A stretch of 42,748 nt of DNA from Leptospiraceae bacterium (GCA_020440825.1 JAGRNJ010000026.1:1-42748); one strand, 5' to 3'; numbered from the stretch's first letter, positions 17,160-24,898 are shown. Numbers and translations: made by a program. The notes: generated from the letters alone by a model not told the origin.

Positions 17160-18908
17160 TTAATAAAAGTAATACCCGTCTGCAGCACTCAAGATTTTCT
17201 TGTCATCTTCAATCGAGACCGCAATTCTTTTAAACTGTATTGTGATTGTTCTGGTTTGAGTCCTGCATTTTAGAACTGAATTTTTCTGCAGTAAACTGTC
17301 AGAATCAGTTTCTTTTCTTGATTCGATCAAATTATTGATATAAGCAGACAGGTCAACGTTATTGCATTTTTCATTTTCTATTTCAGGAGTGATCATCAGA
17401 GTCTTTTCATTGTAGATGTTGAATTCCCGCATCTTTGAAAAATCTCGGATAGTAAATATGTAATCAGTACCCCCGGTTCTTTCGAGAAAAAAATCATAAT
17501 AAACAGAATTCTGGTTTTCAGATTCAATATTTAAATCATTGGTGAAAAAGTAGACGGCTTCCTGGGTGCTGGTAGGCCGGCTCACAGAATTTTGCATTGG
17601 AAATAAATCAATGATAGATTCTATTCCGAAATGTTCTGTCAGATATTCGACTTTACGAATGATTTCAGGTTCTGTGATTTTCGCAGGTGCTTTTGCAGGC
17701 TCAGGTATAATTAATTTTCCAGATTCTTTATCGATGAGATTGTGTTTTTCTAATAAACCGGTAAGAATTTTAGACTGGCTGTAACGGGCCACGTTCAAAG
17801 CTCCCCAGGGGCCCCAGGAAATCAGCAACAGTATTAGGGCCAGAGATCGCGGGATCATTTGCAAAACAGGATTCTCGTAAAAAATGAAATAGAGAGATAT
17901 TCCCGACAGCCAGAGCCCTGCGGCAGAGGCAATATACATGAGCTCGGTGAAACCATAGACAGAAACCCGCAGATAAACAGAAATCAGCATGACAAGTGAT
18001 AGCGGAAGCAAAGCAATAAAAAAGTATTTTCTTGCTTTGATAATCCAGGTTGATTTTTCTTCTAATTGAAAAGGGAAGAGAAGTAAGAAACACAAGATTC
18101 CGGGTGCACTGAAGGCAGCCACCAGCCAGGTGAGTTTCAGCTTCGGCCATTCTAAGCCGGCAAAACTAATGATAATATAAATATACAGAATTGCCAGATA
18201 CATGGTTACCAGTGGGAAGAGAATAAACTGGGCAAATTGTAGAATCAGTTTCTGTTTCTGTTCAGAAATATTTTGAAATTGAGACGGAATGCCATACAGA
18301 AAAAACCAGGTATTAAAAATTCCATGAGATAAAACATAAATATAAGCATAGGCAGAGCCCGGTACATCGATGCCGAGCAGTGCGGTAATGGCAAGAAACC
18401 CAAGAGCGATTCCGTTTGCCAGTACTGTAGAAAAAAACACGGAAGCAAGAATGCGCACAAAAATACTGCGGTTAAAAGACCAGAAATCAGCGTCTTTGTC
18501 AGATAGCGAAAAGGGTGCAAAAGAAATGAGTAAATGAGCCGCCAGACTGAGCAATACATATCTGATGATCTCACTTTCATATTCGGGTATAAATATCCAG
18601 TAAAGTGCTGCAGCCAGCAAAAGAATCGCTCTGGAAATTGGCAGAAATAGTTTATTCAATGAACGTGCTTCTGCATACAGGTCGAGTGCAAGAAAAGAGA
18701 CCATCAGCAAAGTCAGGGTAGAGATTGCGGTAAGCAACCGGTTGCCGTCTAAACTCTCGCTGAAGCTTATTGAGAAGCACAGTAAGAAAGAGGCTACTCC
18801 CGCTGCGATTAGCGGCCAGGTGAAACGCAGTGCTGCTACACGGGCAGCGTAAATAAGTGTTTTAATTGAATTCACACATTTTTGACGTTCAGTTGTCAAA
18901 TTTCGCAA
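17160..18908 (-). CDS. DUF4153 membrane protein
   Basis: Protein of 582 residues with about ten to eleven transmembrane helices in its first 390 residues and a soluble C-terminal domain (about 410-582). The stretch WSFNRSIFVRILASVFFSTVLANGIALGFLAI and the later GIFNTWFFLYGIP match the conserved core of DUF4153 proteins, which have no known function. The C-terminal domain ends with short beta-rich segments, resembling the region found after the membrane part in Bacteroidota members. It is transcribed away from the allantoate amidohydrolase gene, 132 bp apart. Confidence 0.8.
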   Translation of the reverse strand: MRNLTTERQKCVNSIKTLIYAARVAALRFTWPLIAAGVASFLLCFSISFSESLDGNRLLTAISTLTLLMVSFLALDLYAEARSLNKLFLPISRAILLLAAALYWIFIPEYESEIIRYVLLSLAAHLLISFAPFSLSDKDADFWSFNRSIFVRILASVFFSTVLANGIALGFLAITALLGIDVPGSAYAYIYVLSHGIFNTWFFLYGIPSQFQNISEQKQKLILQFAQFILFPLVTMYLAILYIYIIISFAGLEWPKLKLTWLVAAFSAPGILCFLLLFPFQLEEKSTWIIKARKYFFIALLPLSLVMLISVYLRVSVYGFTELMYIASAAGLWLSGISLYFIFYENPVLQMIPRSLALILLLISWGPWGALNVARYSQSKILTGLLEKHNLIDKESGKLIIPEPAKAPAKITEPEIIRKVEYLTEHFGIESIIDLFPMQNSVSRPTSTQEAVYFFTNDLNIESENQNSVYYDFFLERTGGTDYIFTIRDFSKMREFNIYNEKTLMITPEIENEKCNNVDLSAYINNLIESRKETDSDSLLQKNSVLKCRTQTRTITIQFKRIAVSIEDDKKILSAADGYYFY

Positions 18909-19040
18909 TAAAAAAATATAAACAATGAAAATATAGTTAAATGTTGAAAGAAAAATCCTATTTATTGGATCAATATTCCAGAAAGATTAACTTGTGGAGA
19001 TAAATACAGATTGACGCTGCGCATTTTTTTATGAACATAG

Positions 19041-20285
19041 ATGATGGCGTCTGACAACCAGTTTTCTGAGCTTGTGAATGAAATTCTCTCTCAATGTGAT
19101 CAATTGGCGGCATGTACTGGACATACGGGAATTATTCACCGCACCTTTTTGTCACAGCCGATGCTGAGAGCCCATGCCTTAGTCGAACAATGGATGCAAG
19201 ATGCCGGTATGACGGTAAGAAAAGACGCGATGGGCAATATTATAGGCCGCAAGTCATCCTCCCGGAAAAATGCACCAGTTTTGCTGATGGGCTCCCATTT
19301 AGACACGGTACCCGATGCAGGAAAATACGACGGTATTCTGGGCGTGATTATGGGAATTGCTCTGGCTAAGTTAATGGCAGAGCGTGATTATCCTTTTCAT
19401 TTCGATGTGATTGGTTTTTCTGACGAAGAAGGGGTTCGTTTCAAAATGTCGTATCTGGGTTCTCTGGCGGTAGCCGGGTTATTTGATCTCAAAAATCTTG
19501 AAAAAACAGATTCAAATGGTATCAGTATGGCCGGGGCGATTAAAAATTTTGGTTTGAATCCCGAAGAGGTGAAGCAGGCAGCCTATGATTTTTCGAAAGT
19601 CGCGGGATTTATCGAATTTCATATTGAGCAGGGTCCGGTGCTTGAGAGTGAGAATTTACCATTAGGTATCGTAACCGGTCTGGTCGGGCAGACCCGAGGA
19701 CGCTTTACTTTTCGAGGGCTGGCAGCTCATGCAGGTACAGTGCCTATGAACTTACGGCAGGATGCCTTTATGGGTCTGTCTGAACTTGCAATGTTTATGG
19801 AAGACTTAACGCGTAAAAATGAGGGACTGCTGGCCACGGTTGGGATGGTAAATGTAAAACCCGGTGGTTCTAATGTTATTCCGGGTGAAGTATATTTTTC
19901 AATTGATGTCAGAGACGGAGACCAGGCCGTGCTAGACAGGGCTACCAGTGAGATTATTGCAGCTGCCCAGAAAATAGCCAATCGTCGAAACCTCGAAATG
20001 GTGACCGAAAACCTTGAGCATCAGGCAGTTGTTACCTGCAATGAGCCTCTAATGCAAAATCTTCAGTCAGCGGTTGAGGCTAATGGTTTTCCCGTTCGCA
20101 GACTGGTAAGCGGGGCAGGGCATGATCTGGCAATTCTCTCAAAAGTGACTCCTTCGGCGATGCTGTTTCTGCGCAGTCCGGGAGGTATAAGTCATAATCC
20201 TATTGAAAGTGTTTTGCCGCAAGATGTAGAGGCAGCGTTAAAAGTGGGATTGACGTTCTTGAATAATTTTGCCTTGACGCCATAA
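19041..20285 (+). CDS. Allantoate amidohydrolase (M20-type Zn hydrolase)
   Basis: M20-family amidohydrolase of 414 residues of the allantoate amidohydrolase / N-carbamoyl-amino-acid hydrolase group. Predicted metal ligands are His86 and Asp97 (GSHLDTVPDAGKYDG), Glu130 with general base Glu129 (FSDEEGVRF), His194 (EFHIEQGP) and His385 (GGISHNP). The dimerisation insert includes GLAAHAGTVPMNLRQDA. Allantoate amidohydrolase makes ureidoglycine, ammonia and CO2 from allantoate, supplying the substrate of the ureidoglycine aminohydrolase at 25.7 kb. The paralogue at 26.5 kb matches ureidoglycolate amidohydrolase, so this one best fills the allantoate step. It is split from the main cluster by about 5 kb of accessory DNA. 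A beta-ureidopropionase or carbamoylase role cannot be excluded. Confidence 0.82.
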   Translation: MMASDNQFSELVNEILSQCDQLAACTGHTGIIHRTFLSQPMLRAHALVEQWMQDAGMTVRKDAMGNIIGRKSSSRKNAPVLLMGSHLDTVPDAGKYDGILGVIMGIALAKLMAERDYPFHFDVIGFSDEEGVRFKMSYLGSLAVAGLFDLKNLEKTDSNGISMAGAIKNFGLNPEEVKQAAYDFSKVAGFIEFHIEQGPVLESENLPLGIVTGLVGQTRGRFTFRGLAAHAGTVPMNLRQDAFMGLSELAMFMEDLTRKNEGLLATVGMVNVKPGGSNVIPGEVYFSIDVRDGDQAVLDRATSEIIAAAQKIANRRNLEMVTENLEHQAVVTCNEPLMQNLQSAVEANGFPVRRLVSGAGHDLAILSKVTPSAMLFLRSPGGISHNPIESVLPQDVEAALKVGLTFLNNFALTP

Positions 20286-20308
20286 TTTGTATATACTAAT
20301 GTTATAAC

Positions 20309-20536
20309 ATGAGTAAAACTGTAAAAATAAGAGCGATCGGCAATTCTCAGGGCGTAACTTTGCCCAAAGAGATGCTTGAGAAATATCATTTAGCCGAAGG
20401 TGATTCGGTCACAGTCATAGAAACACAAGACGGAATCTTGCTGACTGCCCAGAATGAAAATTTTGATAAAATAATGGCCGCATACAGAAAAGGTGCGGCT
20501 AAATATCGCAATGCCATGCGTGAACTTGCCAAGTGA
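20309..20536 (+). CDS. AbrB/MazE-type antitoxin
   Basis: Antitoxin of 75 residues. The N-terminal half is a swapped-hairpin AbrB DNA-binding domain (VKIRAIGNSQGVTLPKEMLEK, AEGDSVTVIETQDGILL) and the basic C-terminal helix should cap the toxin. The gene overlaps the following Doc-family toxin by 4 bp (GTGA). A tight AT-rich stretch (20286-20308) just upstream likely carries the autoregulated promoter. Confidence 0.88.
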   Translation: MSKTVKIRAIGNSQGVTLPKEMLEKYHLAEGDSVTVIETQDGILLTAQNENFDKIMAAYRKGAAKYRNAMRELAK

Positions 20537-20922
20537 AAGAACCAATCTGGCTTGACCGTCTCTCTGTTTTGGCAATGCATGAAGAGCAAATTCGTGAGCA
20601 TGGTGGTGGTCACGGTGTGCGTGATGAGGGTTTACTAGAATCGGCACTCGCTCGACCTGTACAGCTTTTCCATTACGGTACGAACCCAAATTTGTATACT
20701 TTCGCTGCTGCTTATGGTTTTGGAATAGCCAAGAATCATCCTTTTGTTGATGGGAATAAGCGAACAGCATATCAGTGCATGTTCGTTTTTCTCTTGGTTA
20801 ATGGTGTTGAAATTACTGCCTCAGAGGTCGATGTTGTCATTACCATCTTAGCCCTGGCAGATGGCAGTTTATCAGAAGCTCAATTGGGAGAATGGTTAAG
20901 CAGTAATTCAGTGTCGATCTAA
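20533..20922 (+). CDS. Doc-type Fic toxin (death on curing family)
   Basis: Toxin of 129 residues. HPFVDGNKRTA (69-79) is the Fic/Doc active-site loop (HxFxDGNKR). VRDEGLLESALARPVQLF upstream is also typical of Doc. In phage P1, Doc phosphorylates EF-Tu and so stops translation. The start is GTG, overlapping the antitoxin stop. The pair sits just after the allantoate amidohydrolase gene on the same strand. Confidence 0.92.
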   Translation: MKEPIWLDRLSVLAMHEEQIREHGGGHGVRDEGLLESALARPVQLFHYGTNPNLYTFAAAYGFGIAKNHPFVDGNKRTAYQCMFVFLLVNGVEITASEVDVVITILALADGSLSEAQLGEWLSSNSVSI

Positions 20923-20938
20923 GTCACCTAACATAATT

Positions 20939-21796
20939 CTATGTTCGAATCTTCTGCCAGAGTTTGATGGTGTAGCGTTCTTCTAAAAGAGTGAAACCAT
21001 ATTTCTGAAAGTCCACTTTGCACCATTTATCCAGAACATGCAGGGTTCGGGGATTGCGGTTTAATGATTCATTCACTCTCTGAAATACCAAGTCAAAAAT
21101 CTTTTCTGCGAAAGGGTCAAAGAAAAATAGTACCCCGGCCGTATCGGGTATTTCAAATTCAGCAGCATTGGCATGGTGAATGAGAATGCATTCGTGGCTA
21201 CTTGTTTGAGATGTCTGTATTTTTGGTTTTGTCTGTTCTTTTACATCTTGAGCTTTAATATATTCAGGGCGTCTTGAAAATTTATGTAAATAATTTTTCA
21301 AATTATGCTGGGCAAGTTCAACCAGAGTTGGTGAGAGTTCAACCCCCGCCACCGGGTAAAACCCGGCTTCATGGGCCAAAAACAGAATTCTACCTGCCCC
21401 GCAGCCATAATCTACTAATGCAACCTGATTTTCCTGTACATTGTGAATAGCAGCCAGTTTATTCAAAAAATATTGCACCCGCCATGCATAAGCAGGTCGA
21501 TAGCGGTTTCCATATTCACCAATGACCGACTTTTTTATTTGCCGATCATTGCACATGAGCTCCTTGACTTGAATCAAGATGCTGGTTGTGATTCCTCTGC
21601 GAAAATCAAAATGCAATTCTGAGGTAAAATCTCTCAAGCGCCAGAATAAAATCTGTAAACAATAAAATGGAAAATGAATGGGAAATTTAAGCGGCGCTTT
21701 TGCAAACATCATTTGAATGTTCGGCCAGATTACCCGCTTCACAGATGGAATGTGCAACAGGCTTTTAAACAACATTCGCAATCTATATTGCCACAC
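20939..21796 (-). CDS. Class I SAM-dependent methyltransferase
   Basis: Protein of 285 residues. The SAM-binding motif I is VALVDYGCGAGRILFLA (about residues 125-141), followed by the acidic loop GVELSPTLVELA. The N-terminal 90 residues are basic with hydrophobic patches and are not part of the core fold. The substrate cannot be inferred: the family covers small molecules, proteins and RNA, and no neighbour helps. An internal ATG seven codons downstream is an equally good start. It converges with the Doc gene, 16 bp apart, and its upstream side borders an accessory patch. Confidence 0.75.
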   Translation of the reverse strand: MWQYRLRMLFKSLLHIPSVKRVIWPNIQMMFAKAPLKFPIHFPFYCLQILFWRLRDFTSELHFDFRRGITTSILIQVKELMCNDRQIKKSVIGEYGNRYRPAYAWRVQYFLNKLAAIHNVQENQVALVDYGCGAGRILFLAHEAGFYPVAGVELSPTLVELAQHNLKNYLHKFSRRPEYIKAQDVKEQTKPKIQTSQTSSHECILIHHANAAEFEIPDTAGVLFFFDPFAEKIFDLVFQRVNESLNRNPRTLHVLDKWCKVDFQKYGFTLLEERYTIKLWQKIRT

Positions 21797-21951
21797 ATCA
21801 TAAGTGTATTTTTGAGTCTGTAGTTCTTCAAAATTTCAATTGAAAATGAAGGTTTGCTTGTCAAAATCTTGTAAAATATACAGCTTTTTGTGGCAACCTG
21901 CTTCGTTGTATAGCTCCCAAGCGGCTGTGCGTACAATGTATTAAAGCCCCA

Positions 21952-22077
21952 ATGACCGCAGCAGCTATCGATCGCTTAGTACATCATAGTGTAATCATTG
22001 AAATGAATGTGGATAGCTACAGAACCAAAGAGGCTAAAAAAGAACAAGAAGGAGAACAGAAAAACCGGCAATTCTAA
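21952..22077 (+). pseudogene. Remnant of an IS21-type IstB helper ATPase gene
   Basis: An open stretch of 41 codons ending in TAA reads MTAAAIDRLVHHSVIIEMN, then VDSYR and a charged tail. This matches the C-terminal end of IstB, the AAA+ helper of IS21-family transposition (the sensor-2 region with AIDRLxHH...E...SYR). Sequence before it is degenerate, and the rest of istB and the whole istA are missing. It is therefore an old element remnant, lying 20 bp from a palindromic repeat. Confidence 0.75.
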
Positions 22078-22096
22078 TTCTCGCTAGACACCGCAC

Positions 22097-22151
22097 ATTA
22101 AGTAACCTCGAAAAAGTTTCTTTATGCGCTTTTTCAAAGGCAATTCCTAAG
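22097..22151. repeat. Palindromic repeat, copy 2 (diverged)
   Basis: It reads ATTAAGTAACCTCGAAAAAG, then a loop, then GCTTTTTCAAAGG and ATTCCTAAG. Order and flanks match copy 1 at 14237-14290 in the same orientation, with several substitutions in loop and stem. The stem is weaker than in copies 1 and 3. Confidence 0.7.
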
Positions 22152-22297
22152 CACGCGGGAAAACATCCGTGTTTTCAGGAATATTATCAAAACTTTCATT
22201 TTTCACAGATTTTTAAAATAAAAAATGTATAATTAATTTTGCTTTACAAAATAGATTAAAATTATATGTACGACAAACTAAATTTTACAAAATCTTT

Positions 22298-22321
22298 ATT
22301 TTTGACGCGTGCGTCAAAAAT
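22298..22321. promoter_or_regulatory. 24-bp palindrome upstream of lipoprotein gene
   Basis: ATTTTTGACGC and its exact reverse complement GCGTCAAAAAT are separated by GT. It lies 116 bp before the ATG of the DUF1566 lipoprotein gene. It could be a regulator-binding site; as RNA it would be a stable hairpin with A/T-rich ends and could also terminate transcription coming from the left. Confidence 0.5.
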
Positions 22322-22358
22322 TTGGGTAGCTGCTTGAATAATGAGGGAAGGTGCAATA

Positions 22359-22376
22359 GTAAGGCACTGGCCTTAC
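22359..22376 (+). promoter_or_regulatory. Small hairpin in the lipoprotein leader
   Basis: GTAAGGC and GCCTTAC pair around ACTG. The octamer TTTGGGTA stands on each side (about 22320 and 22380). This may be a leader-RNA element; no known riboswitch is recognised. Confidence 0.35.
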
Positions 22377-22436
22377 CAATTTGGGTAAAAACTGCAGATT
22401 TTGGTGAAAGAAAGTCATTTTCTCGGAGGTATTCTC

Positions 22437-23561
22437 ATGTTTTTAATTCAAAACTCTCTCGCTAAATTAAAAAGCAAAATAATCTTTATTGCCTTGCTTG
22501 CCGGTATCTTGGCCTTTACGGCATTTTGTGCCAGTGAAGACGGCGGCAGTGCTGCAACTTCAACTACGACAGGTACGACCAGCGGCAGCAGCGACACCAC
22601 CGCACCCACAGTTTCAAGTATTGTTGTGAGTGGTACCACCCTTTCTAAAGTAAGTGATTACCATACTGGTTTTAACGTAAGTTTATCTGCTTTACCTGTA
22701 ATTACGGTGACTTTCAATGAAGCGTTAAAGACCGATGTCGTACCAACGTTTATAATTAAAACAGTCGGTACTAGAACAGGTGGCAATAATGCTCTGAATT
22801 TTACTTCAGGTAGTGCTACTACTATGAAATTCGGTACTAGTAGTAATGTTGTCTTAAACGGCAGCAATCGCAATGAAACCAATGTTGTTTATGAAAACTC
22901 GAATACTGCTGTCAAGTTTAGCCTGCCATGGGTACGTTGGCATCAAGATGCCCAGTACAATGTAAGAATCTCTGGTATACAAGATGCTGCTGGCAATGCC
23001 ATGGCAGAGTATACATTTTCGTTTGAGGTGGCGGCGATACCTACCAGTAATGCTACTGTCAACAGCTATACCAATGATGCGGGGGCTAATGCTATCAATA
23101 TCAACGATACACCAGCGGGGCAAACTGCGGTTGCGACCTATAACAATAATTTTATGACAATTAACAGTACAGGAGTAACCCGCTACTATACCACTTGCTT
23201 GCTGGGTTCGACAGGTAATGACTGCTCAGGTGGCACACTGACAGCAATTTCAGGTCAGGATGCTGCCTGGGCATGCAGCAATCTCAACGCCCACAATAGC
23301 AATGCCGGCTTTGGTGGCCGCACCGGCTGGCGTTTACTGACCGACCATGAGCTACGAGCAGTTCACAATACATCAGGGACTTTACGTACAGATACAGTAT
23401 TCACTGATGCTGGTATTCCCATTCGAACTCTCGTGAAAATTTGGTCTAGTCAAATAGCAGCTGCAAATGCAGGTCGCCGTACAACGTATAATAATACTTC
23501 ATTTGCTACAGGAATAGACGGTTTAACTACCTCTTTGTATGTCCTTTGTATCAGTGATTGA
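22437..23561 (+). CDS. Exported lipoprotein with Ig-like and DUF1566 domains
   Basis: Protein of 374 residues. An N-terminal signal ends near AFTAFC, so it is probably a lipoprotein, although Phe before the Cys is atypical. A Ser/Thr/Gly-rich linker follows, then a SbsA-type Ig-like domain (TAPTVSSIVVSG, ITVTFNEAL, ISGIQDAAGNAMAEYTFSFEV). The C-terminal third is a DUF1566 (Lcl C-terminal) domain: DAAWACSNLNAH, FGGRTGWRLLTDHELRAV, KIWSS and the closing YVLCISD. Such proteins are common surface lipoproteins in Leptospira-like spirochaetes. The frame opens earlier (GTG 22401), but the ATG at 22437 is preceded by TCGGAGGT at ideal spacing. The gene lies between two oppositely oriented palindromic repeats. 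Confidence 0.85.
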   Translation: MFLIQNSLAKLKSKIIFIALLAGILAFTAFCASEDGGSAATSTTTGTTSGSSDTTAPTVSSIVVSGTTLSKVSDYHTGFNVSLSALPVITVTFNEALKTDVVPTFIIKTVGTRTGGNNALNFTSGSATTMKFGTSSNVVLNGSNRNETNVVYENSNTAVKFSLPWVRWHQDAQYNVRISGIQDAAGNAMAEYTFSFEVAAIPTSNATVNSYTNDAGANAININDTPAGQTAVATYNNNFMTINSTGVTRYYTTCLLGSTGNDCSGGTLTAISGQDAAWACSNLNAHNSNAGFGGRTGWRLLTDHELRAVHNTSGTLRTDTVFTDAGIPIRTLVKIWSSQIAAANAGRRTTYNNTSFATGIDGLTTSLYVLCISD

Positions 23562-23946
23562 ATTTTCGAATAATGTTGAATCTTTGAAATCCCTAGGGTC
23601 TGCTGTTTTAACCTAACGGTTTCAAAAAATTAAGCATAAACGTAGCCAAATGCAGTTCACGACGAACTGCACCTGGCGTTGCCGTCGAGCCCGTGCAAAG
23701 CAAGCGACTTGACAAGGTAGAAAATTTATGAGAAGACGTTGCGATGGTTAACGTATCAGTTTATACGTTGCCATGCGGTTCTTGCGCCATGGGTTGTTAA
23801 ACCCAGATGCTGCATTGTTTTTCCTCTGCAAAAAGTGCATGGAGGGACTTTTTCAGAGGTTACCTAAGAAATAATGTCTTTACATTGCTTCAGGTCTGAA
23901 AGATTTGCAACTGTATTCAAAAAATTAAATTGAAGAGGGGATAAAA
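23562..23946. other. 385-bp intergenic region with strong secondary structure
   Basis: No protein gene is seen. TGCAGTTC/GAACTGCA (23651-23671) is a perfect 8-bp hairpin with a 5-nt loop. ATGGTTAACGTAT/ATACGTTGCCAT (23744-23774) is an 11-bp near-perfect hairpin. TGGGTT/AACCCA forms a further 6-bp hairpin shortly before 23813. GTCG and CGAC near 23683-23707 can pair as well. The series ends in GTTTTTCC and palindromic repeat copy 3. It may be a structured RNA or a recombination-site relic; no known family is recognised. Confidence 0.45.
23823..23868. repeat. Palindromic repeat, copy 3 (inverted)
   Basis: Read on the minus strand this copy gives TAACCTCTGAAAAAGT, loop CCCTCCATGC, ACTTTTTGCAGAGG. 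Stem and loop are identical to copy 1 except for one inserted G. It faces copy 2, so the lipoprotein gene at 22437-23561 and the structured region are bracketed by inverted copies. Confidence 0.8.
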
Positions 23947-24321
23947 ATGAAAAACAAAAAATTAATGATAACCGGTATGGTGATTTCAATGGCAGTGTTT
24001 GCCGGCGCCTGTGGTAAGAAAGTTAACCTTTCATGCGGCGATTCGATCAAATCTCAGAATTTACTCGAGCAGAAAAGTTTTATAGCTGTCTGCCCGGCAG
24101 ATTGTGGTACAAAGGGTGGCAGTGTTTGGGGTACAGATAAGTACACAACAGATTCTTCAATATGCAAAGCAGCGGTTCACTCAGGCGCAATTGACAATGC
24201 CTCAGGTGGCAATGCAAAGGTTGAAGTTATCGCCGGTGAATCGTCATATACAGGTTCTGTAAAAAATGGGGTAAGTACCTCAAATTGGGGATCGTATCAA
24301 AACAGTTTCACTGTAAAGTAA
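23947..24321 (+). CDS. Lipoprotein with LCCL domain
   Basis: Protein of 124 residues. The signal ends in VFAGAC, a good lipobox, with the mature Cys near residue 22. The rest is one LCCL-type domain: FIAVCPADCGTKGGSVWGTD, then YTTDSSICKAAVHSGAI, then a glycine-rich strand and YTGSVKNGVSTSNWGSY. This is the standard order of the domain's cysteines and aromatic residues. LCCL domains are found in animal extracellular proteins and in some bacterial lipoproteins; lipid or polysaccharide binding has been proposed. A strong ribosome site (GAAGAGGGG) precedes the ATG. It is followed by an intrinsic terminator. Confidence 0.88.
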   Translation: MKNKKLMITGMVISMAVFAGACGKKVNLSCGDSIKSQNLLEQKSFIAVCPADCGTKGGSVWGTDKYTTDSSICKAAVHSGAIDNASGGNAKVEVIAGESSYTGSVKNGVSTSNWGSYQNSFTVK

Positions 24322-24344
24322 AACCAGTCTATTTTTATAAAAAT

Positions 24345-24376
24345 GGGATAGGGCTGCAATAGCTTATCCCGTTTTA
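24345..24376 (+). terminator. Intrinsic terminator after the LCCL lipoprotein gene
   Basis: GGGATA (24345-24350) and TATCCC (24365-24370) pair around a 14-nt loop, followed by GTTTTAT. It lies 23 bp after the stop codon. Confidence 0.65.
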
Positions 24377-24383
24377 TTCAAAA

Positions 24384-24445
24384 TCAGTAAGGAGCCCTTA
24401 CCATCGGAAATTTTCAGGCAACATTTTATGAGTTCGTGAGCAATC
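24384..24445 (-). pseudogene. Degenerate 3' tail of a second vapC gene
   Basis: The minus strand here resembles the 3' end of the intact vapC at 24916. After correcting one missing base it reads KMLPENF then MVRAPY-stop, against KVFPVNSPMVRVPY-stop. The nucleotide match (TAAGG, CCC, ACCATCGG) is clear over about 50 bp and fades upstream. It suggests a former tandem copy or a recombination scar. Confidence 0.55.
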
Positions 24446-24663
24446 TATGATCTTGAGACTAGTTTGTCTTGAATTTCAGAGCTCAACTCAATAGGTAAAA
24501 ATCTACTAGTTTCAAAAAAATAAGCTTGCTCTGTTTCATCTTGAATTGCAATAAAACCATCAGGGCAGGTTGTTCCAGATTGCAGGGCATAAATCTTTCT
24601 TTTTTCGAGAGAGGCCTCATAGCCAGAATTATCAATACATATAACAAAATCCATTTTACTCAT
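24445..24663 (-). CDS. Small protein of unknown function (72 aa)
   Basis: Small acidic protein of 72 residues, beta-rich, beginning MSKMDFVICIDNSGYEASLE and containing a YAL then YFFETSRFLPIEL pattern. The pattern looks like a widespread family of small SH3-like proteins often found next to toxin-like genes, but I cannot name it. It lies 5 bp after a frameshifted small gene on the same strand, which is probably its former partner. Confidence 0.6.
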   Translation of the reverse strand: MSKMDFVICIDNSGYEASLEKRKIYALQSGTTCPDGFIAIQDETEQAYFFETSRFLPIELSSEIQDKLVSRS

Positions 24664-24668
24664 TGAAT

Positions 24669-24898
24669 TTATAAAAATCTTTTAATTTTTGCTTCTTTTT
24701 TCCCGATTCCATGTGCCTCGTACCAGTGAATTTCAGCAGTGTAGAGTTTATTATCTGAAAATCTTAGGTGGCTATCCCTTTCATCTTTCTCCAATTGGCT
24801 TGTCCATAAATTTTCTCTAGTCGCGCTAATTCTCTGATTGAACGGTTTTTTGCAATAACTTGAATATCTGTAATAGGAGGTATAATGTCGAAACTCAT
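24669..24898 (-). pseudogene. Frameshifted small gene next to VapBC
   Basis: Translation from 24898 gives MSFDIIPPITDIQVIAKNRS and on to YGQANWRKMKGIAT, then a stop. Shifting by one base continues with RFSDNKLYTAEIHWYEAHG, then IGKKEAKIKRFL-stop at 24669. The second part ends in the expected place 5 bp before the next gene, and the total length (230 nt) is one base short of a multiple of three. A single-base deletion near 24780 therefore broke an intact gene of about 76 residues. The WYEAHGIGKKExKIKRFL ending looks like a recurrent small-protein family of unknown role. A sequencing error is the alternative. Confidence 0.7.

Larger units (their letters stand above)
21797..22436. other. 640-bp gap with mobile-element remnant and repeats
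   Basis: No intact gene. From left to right it holds an AT-rich stretch with a possible minus-strand -35 box (TTGACA, complement of 21859-21864), an IstB remnant (21952-22077), a palindromic repeat (22097-22151), a very AT-rich segment (about 22190-22300), a 24-bp palindrome (22298-22321), a small hairpin (22359-22376) framed by two TTTGGGTA repeats, and the ribosome site of the following lipoprotein gene. Confidence 0.7.

Noticed and set aside
19011..19040. TTGACG before the allantoate amidohydrolase as a promoter
   Set aside because: It lies too close to the ATG for a -10 box at normal spacing plus a leader, so it was not listed.
21739..21936. Minus-strand 65-aa ORF upstream of the methyltransferase
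   Set aside because: No family pattern, odd composition, and it overlaps the methyltransferase start in another frame.
23612..23812. Possible integron attC site after the DUF1566 lipoprotein gene (ACCTAAC near 23614 and GTTAAAC near 23805 fit RYYYAAC / GTTRRRY)
   Set aside because: The span of about 190 bp is longer than usual attC sites, the inner L boxes do not pair convincingly, no integrase or further cassettes are visible and the genes lie on both strands.
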